From Hydrangea macrophylla (Eukaryota; Streptophyta; Magnoliopsida; Cornales; Hydrangeaceae), in assembly GCA_033977485.1 (NCBI GenBank), contig CM066997.1, positions 76,788,634 to 76,852,633 of the forward strand: a stretch of 64,000 nucleotides of DNA. Reading direction: 5' to 3'. Below, one piece after another: positions 10,001 through 21,440 of the stretch; positions within the stretch are counted from its first letter, which is position 1; each line of letters starts with the position of its first letter. The notes beneath the pieces are model-generated. The model saw only the letters and a list, made by a program, of their open reading frames with translations, was not told the origin of the DNA and did not search any database. A program made the translations under genes and the position numbers.

Positions 10001-11941
10001 GGGTATCTGTTTAATCGCATCTAGTAGTGGAATATTGATTTTGACTTCTTTAAATATTTCGAGAATATCTTCCGGTTTCGTGCTTTTTCTAGTGAAGTGA
10101 GCCGGGGCTTCCCCGCTCGGTGGAAATGGCATCCTAGGCACATAATCGGAAGGGTTTACCGCTTTAGATGTTGTATTTGATATCAAAGGGTTAGCGTCTT
10201 TTGAAACTGGAGTAGAACTCTCTTCCTTTTCACCCTTTTCTTTTTCTTTATCTTTATCTTTCCTAGCCTCGGGAGGAGGTACGACCTCCTCGGGACGTTC
10301 AGTTGTCCTTGTTGAGACAGCGTTAACCTGATCACTCGCCGAACTCACTTCATACTGACCTTTAGGATTTTGAACAGGTTGACTTGGTAATTTTCCCTCA
10401 TTACGTCTATTCAATGTATTAGCTAATTGTCCCATTTGGGACTCTAATTTTGCTATAGATTGCGTATGAGAATTTACCAGTTGAGACTGCGATTGTGATT
10501 GGGCCTCTAAGGTCTTTAATGATGCCAACACGCTCTCTTCGAAAGTTTTATCCCTAGAAGGATTAGCACGGAAGGAGGGCTGTTGGTATTGATTTGGTTG
10601 ATTCGGAGGCGGCTGATACTGATTAGATTGTGGTTTGTACGCATTAGGAAAATTGGTTGTATCAGGTTTCGAATACGGCTTCTCACTATTGGAGTTCCAT
10701 GACAGGTTCGGATGAGTTCCCCATGTCGTGTTTGGTTTATACCCCGTAGGGTTATAATTCGGTCGTTGGAACTGTTGAACCGCATTTATATGCTGTTCTA
10801 CAAATTCTGGGAACTGGGATGCGGACGGACATGCTAATGTTGAATGTGACGAATCTGAGCATAACTGGCATACTTCAGCCGAAGGAGGTGGGCCTTGCAT
10901 GCGACCCATCATCATAAGTTGGTCCATTTTTCTATTTAGTTCTTGAATTTCGTAAGAATGATTAGACTCAACTTTCGCTTCTCTCTTTGGATTAGGTAGA
11001 AGGTGTCCTTCAGGTCGTACGGATACCGCTTGATGCATAGAGTTTTCACTTAATGTTTCAAATATCTTCCATGCTTCATCGGCACTCTTGTGGAGGAACG
11101 TCCCCGCACAAATAGCATCGACGGTATTTCTAACGGCAGGAATCAATCCTTCATAAAAAACTTGCACCAGCTGCCATTTGGGTATCTGGTGATGAGGGCA
11201 AGAACGGAGAAGTTCTTTAAATTGTTCCCACGTATCGTAAAGTGTCTCCCCATCTTGCATTGTAAAATTAGTTATTGATTTTCTAATCTGATTCGTTCTA
11301 GTTATGGGGAAAAACTTTTGTAGGAACGCAGTTTGCAACTCATCCCATGTTCTTATTGAATTTGGCTCCAACGATTGGAGCCAGTACTTAGCTTTATCTT
11401 TAAGTGAAAACGGAAACAGGCGCATTTTTAATTCATCGTCTGTTAAGTTCTGAATCTTTAAAGTCGCACAAATACCCTGAAATTCGCCTAGGTGATTATA
11501 AGGGTCTTCCTTAACACGCCCGTGAAATGACAGCAGGAGTGCAATAGTTGAGGATTTAATTTCAAAATGAGCTGCCGTTACTTCCGGCAATGCAATACAC
11601 GACGGTGGCGTGTAGGCCGTAGGAGTGAAATAGTCCTTTAATGGTGGTGGTGGGGGTATGTTCAGATTATCCCCCTCATTCCGATTATTCCCATTATTCT
11701 GGTTATTCCCAAAATCGGCCATCGGAATAGGTTCGATTTTTATTGTTTTAGTTTTTCTTAAACGATTACGCGTACTACGGAGTTCTAATTCAAATGAAGA
11801 TGACGGTTCAGGTGTGGACTCGTCGTCCAACATCAACCAAGCTCTCGAAGCTTGGGCTGATGACCTAAAGCCTCTAAGTGTTCGTTCAAGTTCGAGATCA
11901 AGTGGGTTTAATTTAGGATTAGTTGAACGAGTTCCAAACAT
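7094..11941 (-). CDS. Athila gag-pol polyprotein: gag, protease, RT, RNase H, integrase N-terminus
   Basis: A 1615-codon open frame. Domains in order: a gag core at about 100-300 (KAKYWLQSLEPNSIRTWDEL; FLQKFFP); a CCHC zinc knuckle near 358-372 (CQLCSDSSHSTLAC); an aspartic protease near 710 (LLDLGASVNLIPYSVY, with the DLGA form I associate with Athila); reverse transcriptase at about 1010-1200 with FLDGYSGYNQV and the catalytic FMDDF near 1167; RNase H from about 1305 (CDASDYAVG) through TEKELLAVVFAL and YTDHAALRHLL; and the integrase HHCC finger from about 1520 (HSLECGGHFGG ... CQNCVRCQ) with the first core Asp in GIDFMGPFP near 1592. The frame then meets a TGA. The polyprotein would assemble virus-like particles and copy the element's RNA. 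Apart from the late stop it is intact, so the insertion is fairly young. Confidence 0.9.
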   Translation of the reverse strand: MFGTRSTNPKLNPLDLELERTLRGFRSSAQASRAWLMLDDESTPEPSSSFELELRSTRNRLRKTKTIKIEPIPMADFGNNQNNGNNRNEGDNLNIPPPPPLKDYFTPTAYTPPSCIALPEVTAAHFEIKSSTIALLLSFHGRVKEDPYNHLGEFQGICATLKIQNLTDDELKMRLFPFSLKDKAKYWLQSLEPNSIRTWDELQTAFLQKFFPITRTNQIRKSITNFTMQDGETLYDTWEQFKELLRSCPHHQIPKWQLVQVFYEGLIPAVRNTVDAICAGTFLHKSADEAWKIFETLSENSMHQAVSVRPEGHLLPNPKREAKVESNHSYEIQELNRKMDQLMMMGRMQGPPPSAEVCQLCSDSSHSTLACPSASQFPEFVEQHINAVQQFQRPNYNPTGYKPNTTWGTHPNLSWNSNSEKPYSKPDTTNFPNAYKPQSNQYQPPPNQPNQYQQPSFRANPSRDKTFEESVLASLKTLEAQSQSQSQLVNSHTQSIAKLESQMGQLANTLNRRNEGKLPSQPVQNPKGQYEVSSASDQVNAVSTRTTERPEEVVPPPEARKDKDKEKEKGEKEESSTPVSKDANPLISNTTSKAVNPSDYVPRMPFPPSGEAPAHFTRKSTKPEDILEIFKEVKINIPLLDAIKQIPPYAKFLKDLCTQKRKSRNHLSKKVFLTEKVSSLFTTNTLKYKDPGTPTIACHIGDKYIQRALLDLGASVNLIPYSVYEHLGLGELKPTAATLQLADRSIKVPRGVVEDVLVKVDRCYYPVDFIVLDTEPVLDASKQVPVILGRPFLATANSIINCRTGVMDITFGNMTVRLNVFNASNQPYRDDEEADCYAIDLIDELVEEAAPFMLTKEALEACLSHFNFNDFNIDTNIEDVNTLLESVNTTNALPWKPKVEALPPLSHEPALPSIECPPTLELKLLPDSLKYAFLGTNATLPVIIASNLTESQEVQLIKVLGNHKKAIGWTVADLKGIDPSVCMHRINLEENAKPSREMQRRLNPNMKEVVMKEVIKLLDAGIIYPISDSNWVSPTQVVPKKSGITVVPNEKGVLIPTRQTTGWRVCIDYRKLNMMTRKDHFPLPFIDQILERLSGQSYYCFLDGYSGYNQVPVYPDDQEKTTFTCPFGTFAYRRMPFGLCNAPATFQRCMMSIFSDMVEKFLEVFMDDFSVFGPTFDECLQNLTKVLARCEEANLVLSWEKSHFMVQEGIVLGHVVSKRGIEVDKAKIELIDKLPPPSSIRQIRSFLGHAGFYRRFIKDFSKISRPLCNLLAKDVPFVFDNECLKAFETLRTLLSTAPVIHSPDWSLPFELMCDASDYAVGPVLGQKVNKIPHVIYYASKTLNDAQLNYTTTEKELLAVVFALDKFRSYLLGSKVIVYTDHAALRHLLNKKETKPRLIRWILLLQEFNYEIRDKKGSENVVADHLSRIYIESNDITPLQDSFPDEQLFALSAVNRPWFSDIVNFLATGYIPHTWSRLDKDRFFSQVKHYYWDDPLLFKHCSDQIIRRCVPESEFKSILNFCHSLECGGHFGGRRTAAKVLQSGLYWPTLFKDAHEFCQNCVRCQQTGNMSHRDAMPMTPILIIEIFNVWGIDFMGPFPSSCGFEYILVAVDYVSK

Positions 11942-12414
11942 ACACTAAGGGTTGACTCAATAAAACAATAAAAACAAAAATAGCTACGCTAATAACCAAG
12001 CATGCAAGCACACAAGCAAATATGATGCATGAAATTATCCTGTAATGCAATGACCGCGTCAAGCCCAGCGCCCCAGGTTTCCTAGCTAATGCAGTGCTCA
12101 CTCCACACCTACCCTAATGCAAGTATTGCGTCTCAGCGCCCTGACTTACAGTGGTTGATGCGAAATTTAAAAACTTAGCGAATTTACTTGTTTTTTTATT
12201 TTTATTGCAATTTTCTTTGCAGGTTCGCGTAAGCTCCGTTGGCATGCACAGCTGCTCCACTCGATCTTGCTAGAATTGACGGTTTGAGATCTGTAGAACA
12301 AGAATAATTTTAGCGACTCTAAAATGAAACTAAAACAAAGAAAATAAAATGGAAACTAATATTTACTAACTAAGTAAATTACGATTCTAATAATTAACGG
12401 CAAAAGTTATTTCA
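11942..12414 (-). other. Athila 5' leader between primer site and gag
   Basis: Untranslated leader of about 470 bp on the minus strand. It is AT-rich and contains no supportable ORF. It joins the primer site to the gag start at 11941. Confidence 0.6.
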
Positions 12415-12415
12415 A

Positions 12416-12434
12416 TCCCCTACAACGGCGCCAA
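12416..12434 (-). other. Primer binding site, tRNA-Asp type
   Basis: On the minus strand this reads TTGGCGCCGTTGTAGGGGA. It matches the 3' end of plant tRNA-Asp (complement TGGCGCCGTTGCCGGGGA) except for two bases. It starts about 10 bp from the LTR end, as expected in Athila elements. Confidence 0.8.
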
Positions 12435-12444
12435 AAATTGATCT

Positions 12445-13853
12445 TGTCAGAATCAAGATATAAAAGTATGCTTATTTTTTGCTTTACTTTCAAAAGATTG
12501 TAGTGTGGAAAGTACAGGTCGAACCCACAGAGATTGTTAACTTTTAATCCTATAATTATTAAAATCTAATCTAGCTAGTTATAAGAAAATCAGAAGTTGA
12601 ATTGATTTAGGTTTTTATTATCACTATTACTTTAAACTATGAAATTTTAGAATTAAGATCTAGAATTAAATCTAAGTAAACTTAAATGCAAAATTGGAAA
12701 TTGATGTAAATATATGGAGATGGGACCTAGGATTACAAATCCACCACTAACTATGCATTGAGGGTCTATACTTCTTATTCTAAGTTCTATGTTTGGATAG
12801 TTATGATCTATTGTAGCTACAAGCCCAATAGTATCGTTAAGAAGATATCGTTAGTTTAATCTAAACATAATCCATCTACGGTTCACATGAATCATCTACC
12901 TATAACTAGGGTGTAGCATAACTCATCTTTCCTAAGCATGGATTATAAAAGAAGTAAACATCACAATCACATAAGCACCATTGTATGTAAATACTCCTAT
13001 CAATCACAGATATCAAGGACTATTGAGTTCAATAAGTATAAGGAAAAATCTAAGACAAGAATAGATCCAAAGTACTCTTGATTATTAACATTAAAAACTG
13101 ATTATATAAAATCCACCAACATACAATCACTATCCATAAACATAAAAACTTAAAATAGAAAAGCATAGAATCCCCCTTTACATAGCTAGGGTTTCATTGA
13201 AACCCTAGATGAGGAGTTTAGTTGCTCATGATAGGTGAAAGCATGAAGATGGAGTTGATATAAGCCATTAGAAACCTTCTTCTTGCCTTCAAAAAGTGCT
13301 GAATGAATGTATTGGTGAATTGCTCTCAAGGTGTGTAACCCTTGAAAATCATCAAAACTAGATATATATAGTTTACAAGGGTCTTTAGAAGCCTCTTTCA
13401 ATTCGTATTGCACTGAAACAGCAGTTATTTCCAATCTGGACGTCTTCCAGTGATTTCGTCTGCACAGGACTCCTTAGAACACTGAAATACGCAACTTTGG
13501 TTTTTTCACATATCGCGCGCGCGGGTCGCGCGAGCGCGACATTGGGTACCTCGCGCGAGCGGATCGCGCGAGCGAGTTATTGGGGGTCTCGCGCGCGCGG
13601 ATCGCGCGAGCGATTCTCTGATTTTCGCGCCCGCGGACCGCGCGCGCGATGTGACTTTTTCTGCTTCTTTCTTCCTGCTTTTTCACCTATTTTAACCCGA
13701 TCTCCTTGTTTTCTTCTAAAACCTGATAGAAAATAGAAAATAAAGTAAAATTACATAAAAACAGGATAAAAACGACTAACAAATGTGAGTTAAGGCGTAT
13801 AATTAGGAGTTGTTCTCTCCCGATCAGTACCTACTAGAGATTTGTTGTTGACA
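12445..13853 (-). repeat. 5' LTR of the Athila element
   Basis: The inner end (TGTCAG on the plus strand) is fixed by the adjacent primer site. The outer end is placed at TTGACA, 13848-13853, because it gives the inverted pair TGTCA/TGACA, so the LTR would be about 1.41 kb. A second possible outer end is the CA at 13825-13826. The LTR contains the CG-rich palindrome array at 13512-13650. The small minus-strand ORF near 13186-13434 is not considered real. Confidence 0.7.
13512..13650. repeat. CG-rich palindrome array in the Athila LTR
   Basis: Seven to eight copies of words like TCGCGCGAGCGGATCGCGCG are packed in 140 bp, in the pattern half-site, half-site, short AT spacer. Each pair can fold back on itself. 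The same words form the 109-bp repeat at 5641-6075 of the same element. Confidence 0.8.
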
Positions 13854-16340
13854 TTGTTTGGTTAACAATGGACCTCACTTTTAGAAACACTATTTATTCT
13901 GTGTTCCCTTCTTATAAATGATCACAATTCCTCCTATTTGAATTAGATCTATTGATAGATCCTTGTAATCTTCAATTCTAGAAAATGCATTTTTGCCCCA
14001 TTGTTTTTAGCCTTCTTGGAAGGGGCACCCCTATCATATCCTTTTAAATTTTCTTGATGAAGAACTTATGTCTTCTTGATTATTATTTTACCTCACCCTT
14101 ACATTTTATTTGGGTGTTCTCATTTGCCATCTTTGACATCGTGATGTCCTTCCTTTGAACTTGTTATGCTTGAAATTTATTTCAACTCCATAAATTTGTT
14201 TTGTTAATCATATCAAACTCGAGAGTGTCGTACTCTCCACAAGTAAGTGTTGTTCTTTATTCTTTTCTAATTTACCACTAATATACTCCTTTGCAGATGA
14301 GGTGCCAATCGAATAGTTGAATTTTATGAAATAATAAATTCTTGTTTCATAACTTGAGAATCCTACATTGTTCGGATTTATGTGTACCGCATGTTATCCC
14401 TTGAGTCGATTTTATTCGACAAATTTGTTTAGTTGGGTTCTTTGACTTTATTATCGTGTTGAACTCGAATATGAATGTCTTTTGAAAGTCAGTGTTACTC
14501 TCTATCTTTTAGAGATGTTCCTTTGCGTTAATCTTACTCCTTGGTTAGTAAGGTGTCGATTGAGTTATTGAGGTTATGAGAGATAGGATCTCTCAATAGA
14601 TCCATCTATTAGTGAAATCGTTATACTCCCTCCGTCTCATTTTATGTGTCCATCTTTCCTTTTTGAGATGTCCCAAAATTGTTGTCCATTTTCCTAAATA
14701 AGTATGCAAATTTTATATAGTTTCCCAAACTACCCTTCCTTGTAGTCAACACCAAAACAAAACAAAAAAAGAAAGTGCAATGATTATGGGCAATTGTGGA
14801 AAGTAGGTGTAGATTCTTTTTGTCCCCTTAAATAGTTGGATTCCCCAAGATGGACACATAAAATGGGACGGAGGGAGTAATTGACTATAGCGGTGTTTAT
14901 GTTTTGGGATGTGATAATCGTTTCTTCTATCGACTTCCCGTTGCCATTGTTATAAACTTTTGTGTCTATATTGATCATTGTCTTCTTGTGAGAAGTGATG
15001 TATTACGAGAAAGTCTTTGTGAATTGTACCTCTTATGTGATTAAGACATAACTTTGAGTCGTTACGGTCTTTAGTACTGAGTATATCGTTTGCCTTGTAA
15101 CATTTTCCTTAGTTTCATTCTTGAGTGTTTAGATCATTCCTTGGGAGTTGACAAGTTATTTGGTTCATTTTGGAACTCATGTTTTGAAACATCATACTTT
15201 TTCTTTGTATGACGATTCTATGATAGTCTATCATTGATTTGCTTTAAGAATCTTGTGTTTGATTGTATTTCGATCTCTGTGTGATACTCACGCTTGTGTA
15301 ATATCATCTTTCAATTCTTTTATGTATTGATTGAAGCTTAGAGAGGGTTCTTGGAATCGAGTTTGATATTTCTTTGAATCTGTCTAGTCCTTTCTTTTGG
15401 AAGCGTTGAATGGTTGGATTGAAAAATAAATTTTTTTAAAAAATTAATCATTTTCATGAAAGGTTGGCACCCTTGTTTGTGTAGGTGCTTACCAATAGGG
15501 TACTCGGCTATGCGCAATAGATGTTCTATCCGTCGAAGGTTCTCTTGTTGAACCCTTCATAGTTCTAGAGATCCTATGCTTCTTACATAGTGATCGGATG
15601 TGTTTATGTGTTGATTCCTTTCAGTATTTCTTTCGTTCCATTGTTGTTTTGACTTGGAGAGACGTAGACACTCCTTGTGAGTATTGAATGTTTGATTTGG
15701 CTTTATCCCATTTATTCCTTGGGTCTTGTGAATATTTTCACCGTGAGTGATGGTTGTAAAATGTTATTCCCATTCTACGGGTTACCCTCTGTTCTTTGGA
15801 TTGGGTTTCTGGTTAATGATTAGATCGTAACTTTTGTTGGTATACATATCCTTTGTATACTTGTTGCTTATTCATTTTTGAGACAAATTCTGGGTATACA
15901 ACGGCCCGTTGTGTTCTTGTGATCATGTGTTCCTTTTGAAGGGATCACTTTTGTTTTGATTCGATGAATTTGAGACGTCCGATTGTACCTTGTTTTCATT
16001 CAAGTGCATTTTTGGTTGATCCAATGGTTTGGAGGTTCATGTACATTATAACTGTCAATCTTTGGAGTTGACTCTGTCATTTAATGTTGAACCTCGTATA
16101 TCCCTTGCATTTTCTCCTCAGCACCCTTGATGTGCTTACTGTCTGTTTAATTCAGCTTTCCATTCCTTCATAGAATCGATGTGTGAAATGTTTCGTTTTC
16201 TCATGGTGTGCTTTTGTTAATGTTGTTTTGTGACCGTTCTTTGATTGAGTGTTTTGGTGTGGTCATTGATCGTTCTTTGATTGAGTTCCTTTTGTTCTCG
16301 TTCTGAATTACGAAATGGAATTCTTTTAAAGGGGGTAGAA
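13854..16340 (+). mobile_element. Decayed internal 3' part of a Tekay/Del-like Ty3 element
   Basis: No coding domain can be recognised in this 2.5-kb T-rich stretch. Its right end reads ACGAAATGGAATTC then TTTTAAAGGGGGTAGAA, which is the polypurine tract and run-up that I know from Tekay/Del-type elements, directly before the LTR start TGTAG at 16341. The left edge is cut by the Athila LTR. A Stowaway MITE sits at 14626-14877. Confidence 0.5.
14626..14877. mobile_element. Stowaway MITE (252 bp)
   Basis: The left end CTCCCTCCGTCTCATTTTAT and the right end ATAAAATGGGACGGAGGGAG form near-perfect inverted repeats, and TA flanks both sides (14624-14625 and 14878-14879). This is the standard Tc1/mariner-derived Stowaway structure. 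It has no coding capacity. Confidence 0.93.
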
Positions 16341-16935
16341 TGTAGAAATCCAAAATTTAATTGAGGGTCTTTGGTAATTTCGAACCAATGTGAGTCTTGA
16401 TTTGGGATAGTGTTTTTTTTTTAATTTGATACATGTAGGCATCACTTTTGGTTTTGGGTTCATGTGTGTATTTGCATGTTATATATTTATTTGTGTTTGT
16501 GGGTGAGTGAAGTAGGACCCACACCCATCCTATCAACCAAGATTCTTTGGAAAGCTTTGATGGAAAAACAGGTTTAAAATTAATTTTTAAACGCGCAGCG
16601 GAAATATTACGTTTCAAAAAACTTTTGGTATCCCAGGATCTACTACTCATCAATTCTATAGGTGCGCACAAGAGGGGACAAGAATTATACCTAACGGTCT
16701 TGAACCTAATTCTGAAATCTCTGACTTCCAGCAACCTCCATAAGATGGTCTTCACTCTTATGACTCCTGCGGATGCTCCCGGAGAAGCTAGGGTTGGTGG
16801 GAACCCTAATAGAGAGGATAGGGAAGGTTTAGGGAAACTTAAAAAGTTTTTGTAGCTTCTACGTATAAAAATGACAATTAAAATCATTCAGTATGCAGCT
16901 GCCCTATTTATAGATTCCCAGAACCGACCTAACCT

Positions 16936-17047
16936 TCGAGCGATCGAAGTGGTTTCGATCGATCGAACTTTCGATCGATCGAGCCACGTTCAAGCGATCG
17001 AACTTGCCATAACTTCGATCAATCGAGACATATTCGATCGATCGAAC
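16936..17047. repeat. Palindrome array TTCGATCGATCGAA in the Copia-like LTR
   Basis: Two exact copies of the 14-bp palindrome TTCGATCGATCGAA (16954 and 17033), one near-copy at 16969 and several AGCGATCGAA or TTCGATCAATCGA half-copies lie within 110 bp. The array is about 380-490 bp from the 3' end of this LTR in its own orientation. Confidence 0.85.
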
Positions 17048-17290
17048 CTGCCTTGACAAGATCCTCATGTGCCTTTCCAAGCATCCTAGCAAAGCTAAGA
17101 GTGGGACCTCCTAGGCTCTCTATTGTTGGCTCAGCCAGTTTGTTAATTACCATGACCAAACTCTTTGATCAGCAAACTAACTAACTGGTCAGTTAACGTT
17201 TACTCCACTATAAAACGATAACTGAACTCCAATGCAAAAGAACATATCCAAAGCTATAACTAGACTTATATGGTGTACTAATGTCCCTCT

Positions 17291-18604
17291 TGTTAGGAAA
17301 CTGCGTTCCCAGAATCCATTGACAATGCATATAAGTTGGTACTGCAAAAAATTACGTGAAAACTACAATAACCCTACAAGGGTGGAACTAGGGTTACCTT
17401 AAACTGCTAAAACGGATTGCTGTAGTAGACGAATCGAGAACACGGGCTCAATAACAGCTCACGATCTTCTACCATATTCTTTTGCTGTCAGAATATCGAA
17501 CTGAGTGTGGGCTCCTTCGAAATCCTTTATGTTTTTGCTCTCTCTTTTTACGCTCTCTTTTCTATTCCGAGTTATAATACTCTTGATAGAAAAACGCAAA
17601 CTGAGGAGAGACCCAAAGCAGCATATATAGGCTACAATAGGGACCATAAGAAGTCAATAAGGAATAAGCTTCCTTATGGAATTAGCAAACCCTAATTCGA
17701 ACTGAATCAGATTCATATTTTCATAAATTATAATTCATACCACTAAAGAATTATAATTACACTCCTACCCTTATCTCAAAAAAATATTTCAAGCTCCATG
17801 TTATTAAATGCTTATTATCTCCCCATGTTAAGATTACAGATATCCATTAATTAAATATAATTACTGACAATCATATTTAATTAATCTCTTAAAATTCCTT
17901 GAGATCCTCTTCTTAACTTATCTGATATGTCGGATACAAAATCCACCTGCAGGGTTTGACATAATCAAAACTTATAAGCTTTCTCAAGGGGATATCATCA
18001 ATCCCAAAATTAAGACATGGATCCCATCATTAATTAATATCCACCACACAATTAATATTGTCACCCAATCCAATGAGATATTGACCTATTTAAGGATCTC
18101 ACCATTTTAGGGATCAAAGTGTAAATATCAAATATATGTGTCTATAAAGTAACTTAGGATTTAGAGCATAAGCACTCATAATAGTCATGAGGTATTAATT
18201 ATCTTATAAGTCAGTATAAAGATAATTACCCCAAGTCAGTCCCGTATAATACACAAAGTGTACCAACATGGTGAGTTGAAACTATATCGTTTCCCGCAGT
18301 CAAGACAAATCTACTACAACACCATGCTGCAGTCCTACCGATGGTGTGTCCAATCCATCTAAGATTGTAAACCAAAATCTTACATTCTACAAGATCCGAT
18401 GGTCTGATTTTTTGTGTGTAAACCAAACTCTACACACCAAACCACCTACTATGTAGAATCAAAGACACACATGCATAATATTAAATAAACAATATAATAC
18501 AAATATTGCCCACACAAATTCTCATAAAAATGGATTAACAGATTTTATTAAATGAATAATAAATCAACTACATAAAGCATGGCTTTTAGTATATATCCCT
18601 AACA
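17291..18604 (-). mobile_element. Inner solo LTR, 1314 bp, Copia-like
   Basis: The ends TGTTAGGAAACTGC and ATATATCCCTAACA form TGTTAGG/CCTAACA-type termini, and the 5-bp target duplication CCTCT is present at 17286-17290 and 18605-18609. On the minus strand it starts TGTTAGGGATATATAC. There is no internal sequence. It inserted into the outer solo LTR and is the youngest layer here. Confidence 0.9.
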
Positions 18605-21331
18605 CCTCTACCGTCATCACTCGTAATCATATTCAGGTAGTCGGATAACTGTTACTGGCAACCTGAATCATGATTACTTCTTGTATTCCTTGAGTTCCAT
18701 TCACCTCTCATGATTACCAAACATGTTGACAACTTACTTATCAACAAGACTGCAGTTCTCAGTAATCAACTTGGTTACATTCTCAAGGGAATGCTTACTC
18801 TGAATTAGAGGGTAGATTCTATCTTGACAATTTATGTTCACCCAAGATACCCAGGTGTTGATCTTCTATAGACCTCACTGATTGGTAAGTCAAAGCAGCC
18901 ATATCCACAATCTGTGTTCATAATCGTCTCAAGATTGAGAACACGTACCTTATACAAGTTATGAGTTCCTATCGACTATTGACAGTCTTTAAGCGTCATT
19001 AGGAAAGCTCAGGTCCGTCAATGCATTATAAGCACTAGCATATTAACTAAGAGTTACACTCTAGTGATTGAGATTAATCACTCCATCCAATGGTAGTTAA
19101 TCATGCTACAGTGTATACCTGATGAGATATCCAGTCTCATCATCCACTGTGACAAGTTCTAAAGTATCAAGGAATAGTAATTCGTATCTCACTTGTATGT
19201 ATCTCATACACACACGAATTACCTACTATGATACTTAAGGATTAACAATCATCTCATGAAAGAAACATACATAATGAAATGTAAAGCTGATATCTATATA
19301 TTAAAATGTCAATGTCTCATACATGAAGCAATGGTTTGAGGGCACAAACCCAACAAGCTTCCCATCTCTCTCTCTTCCCCTCCCTCTCCCATTCGGATAC
19401 TCTCTATCTCTCATTCCCCTTGCTTTTATTTTTTTATTTCTTATTCTCTCTCTATATATCTCTTCTCTCTATATGGTCTTGGAGAACTAAAAACCCCCCA
19501 TTGTTACTACGATTTTAAGCTCCCATTTGGGTTTCAAAAATTCATTTTTGAGACAAAGCTATTAGAGTCTAAAATCATTACCTCATTTAGGGCTTCATAC
19601 TAGTGCTCTTATTTCTTCCTTTGGTAAAATCTCTAACACAAGGTTTGGGCTAGGGCAAAGAAATGGGTCTTGCCATGGTGTTTCTTGGAGCTCTACAACT
19701 TTGGTCTCCTATTATTTCTCTCTTGGATTCTAATTCTCTTGCACTTTCCTACTCCAAGCAAGATAGATTATATTGTCTTGATTATTCACTATGTCTCCTA
19801 TCTCTAATGTGTGATTGGTGGTAGAAATGCTAGGGATTAAAGCATCGAAAATAATCTAGATTTATTTCCCTTAAAAATTCTTGTGGAGAAAACGAATATG
19901 TTTAGTTTCTAAGTTGTTATCAAAGTTGCCTAAGTGGGATAAGTTGTTAAATTGTGATCAAAAATCGATTAAATGAAATTAATTGCCTAATTGTTGATTA
20001 AATGTTTAAATGTGATTACATGATTAGTTGTAAATTATTTGGCCAAGTGCTGGTTAATTGCTTAGTTGCCTACATGAACTACTTGTTATTGTTTGAGGTA
20101 GTCATTGTGCTTAGAATATGAATTCTTGTTAATAGAAATTTACATGCTTATTATATGATATTACTCCGATGGAACGTGAAAGCATTTATCAACATGGTTA
20201 AATGTTAAAGTAATGAGACTTGCTAAATTTCGACAATAATGTAAATTGACATCTTTGTGAAATGAGAACAGTTGCATTGGAATCATAAAGTTCATGTACA
20301 TTGTTGCCAAGTGGGCACAACTCATAGCATAGCATGATTTGCATATGAGAAAATCCCAAAATGGGGATAAAAGATGTGAAAAATCCGGACGAGGGTTGTG
20401 TGTGAGGACAAGGTGGACGTACTTAAGAACGTGCCAAACTCCAACTTATATTTGACTAGCTATCAAAAAGTTGGTATGCTACATTCCCAGTGGGGGTGGC
20501 TCACAGTCCAGTAATGAGGCGAGTGATCATGTGTGCATGACCCGAGAGCTCATTAGTTTCATTGCCTAGGCGGCATTCATGGCACCACATGTTGCATATT
20601 AGTTATAGGATCCATATTAAATCTCTACAATATTTTTCTATGAGCCGTCGTTCTCATAAAAACGACAAGCCAATTTTCAGGTTTTATCAAGTTGGGGCAA
20701 GGCCTAAGAGTTACTCGACGCGTGAAGTCGCACTTTTAAGATTTCTTTTAAGAAGAATGATAGTTTTGAAAATGTTTCAAACTTCTAGTTTTGATCAAAA
20801 AGTAATTGTAATAAATGTGAATTTTGTAGTTTAATTCCTTGATACTTGATTCTGGTATGTGTTTAGCCTTTTACTTAGAATATGCGAGAATTTTTTACTT
20901 AACTTTGTCGGACTTGCAATTGGAACCTTGAATCGCCTATGGATGTATGTTAACATTAAATGTTTATTCAGGTAAATTCATACATTTGCTAGTCTTTTAA
21001 CTTAAATTCATTTGTAATCGTGAATGATAGATTCAAATTATGAAAGTTACAAGTACTTTGGTTTTAATTCTTTCATTTAAGTTAATTTGTAAGCTATGAC
21101 CTAGCTTGGGCACATGTAAGCCCCTTTACACTTTTAGTAATATTATTAGAGTCCATGAATTGAAACTCACTTACAACCTTGTAATATTCACATTGTTAAT
21201 ATTCGTGGTCACGTATACGGAATCTTCGAATCCCCCATGAACCGTTTATACTCTTAAAGTCTTTAAAACTTGTTCGAATTCTAATTTGAAGCCTTTAGAC
21301 CCACATGTGGTTGCTTGTTGTAATCATGCTG

Positions 21332-21440
21332 TCCGGTTAACCGGATATTTTTAGGTGCTCTATTCGGTCAGTCGGATTTTTTTTTTTGTTGCTGTCCGGT
21401 CAACCGGATATTTTTAGGTGTGCTGTCCGATTGATCGGTC
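21332..21440. repeat. Palindrome array TCCGGTTAACCGGA in the Tekay-like LTR
   Basis: One exact 14-bp palindrome TCCGGTTAACCGGA (21332), a near-copy TCCGGTCAACCGGA (21395) and two looser copies (around 21364 and 21423), two of them followed by the phrase ATTTTTAGGTG. It lies about 390-500 bp from the 3' end of the LTR. Confidence 0.8.

Larger units (their letters stand above)
1..13853 (-). mobile_element. Athila-type Ty3/gypsy retrotransposon, left end outside window
   Basis: Read on the minus strand the order is LTR, tRNA-Asp-type primer site, gag-protease-RT-RNase H-integrase, a conserved hairpin, a long spacer with GC-rich repeats, an env-position ORF, an acidic ORF and a polypurine tract. 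This is the plan of Athila/Calypso elements. Only the 5' LTR (at the right) is in the window; no second copy of it was found at the left, so the 3' LTR should lie beyond base 1. The integrase carries an in-frame stop, so the copy cannot make a full polyprotein. The target-site duplication cannot be tested because one end is missing. Confidence 0.88.
16558..19355 (-). mobile_element. Copia-like solo LTR with a second solo LTR inside it
   Basis: The minus strand starts TGTTGGGTTTGTGCCC at 19355 and ends TTTTCCATCA at 16558, shortly after TTCCGCTGCG. The 5-bp target duplication AGCTT is present at 16553-16557 and 19356-19360. Without the inner insertion the LTR is about 1.48 kb. No internal region is present, so it is a solo LTR left by recombination. 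The Copia label rests on the terminal sequence as I know it, not on coding sequence. Confidence 0.8.

Noticed and set aside
13512..13650. CRISPR-like reading of the CG-rich repeats
   Set aside because: The spacers are short and irregular, repeats are degenerate, and the sequence is plant nuclear DNA inside an LTR.
13827..13831. GTACC as target duplication of the Athila element with an LTR end at 13826
   Set aside because: No partner can be seen because the other end is outside the window, and the TGTCA/TGACA pairing favours an end at 13853.
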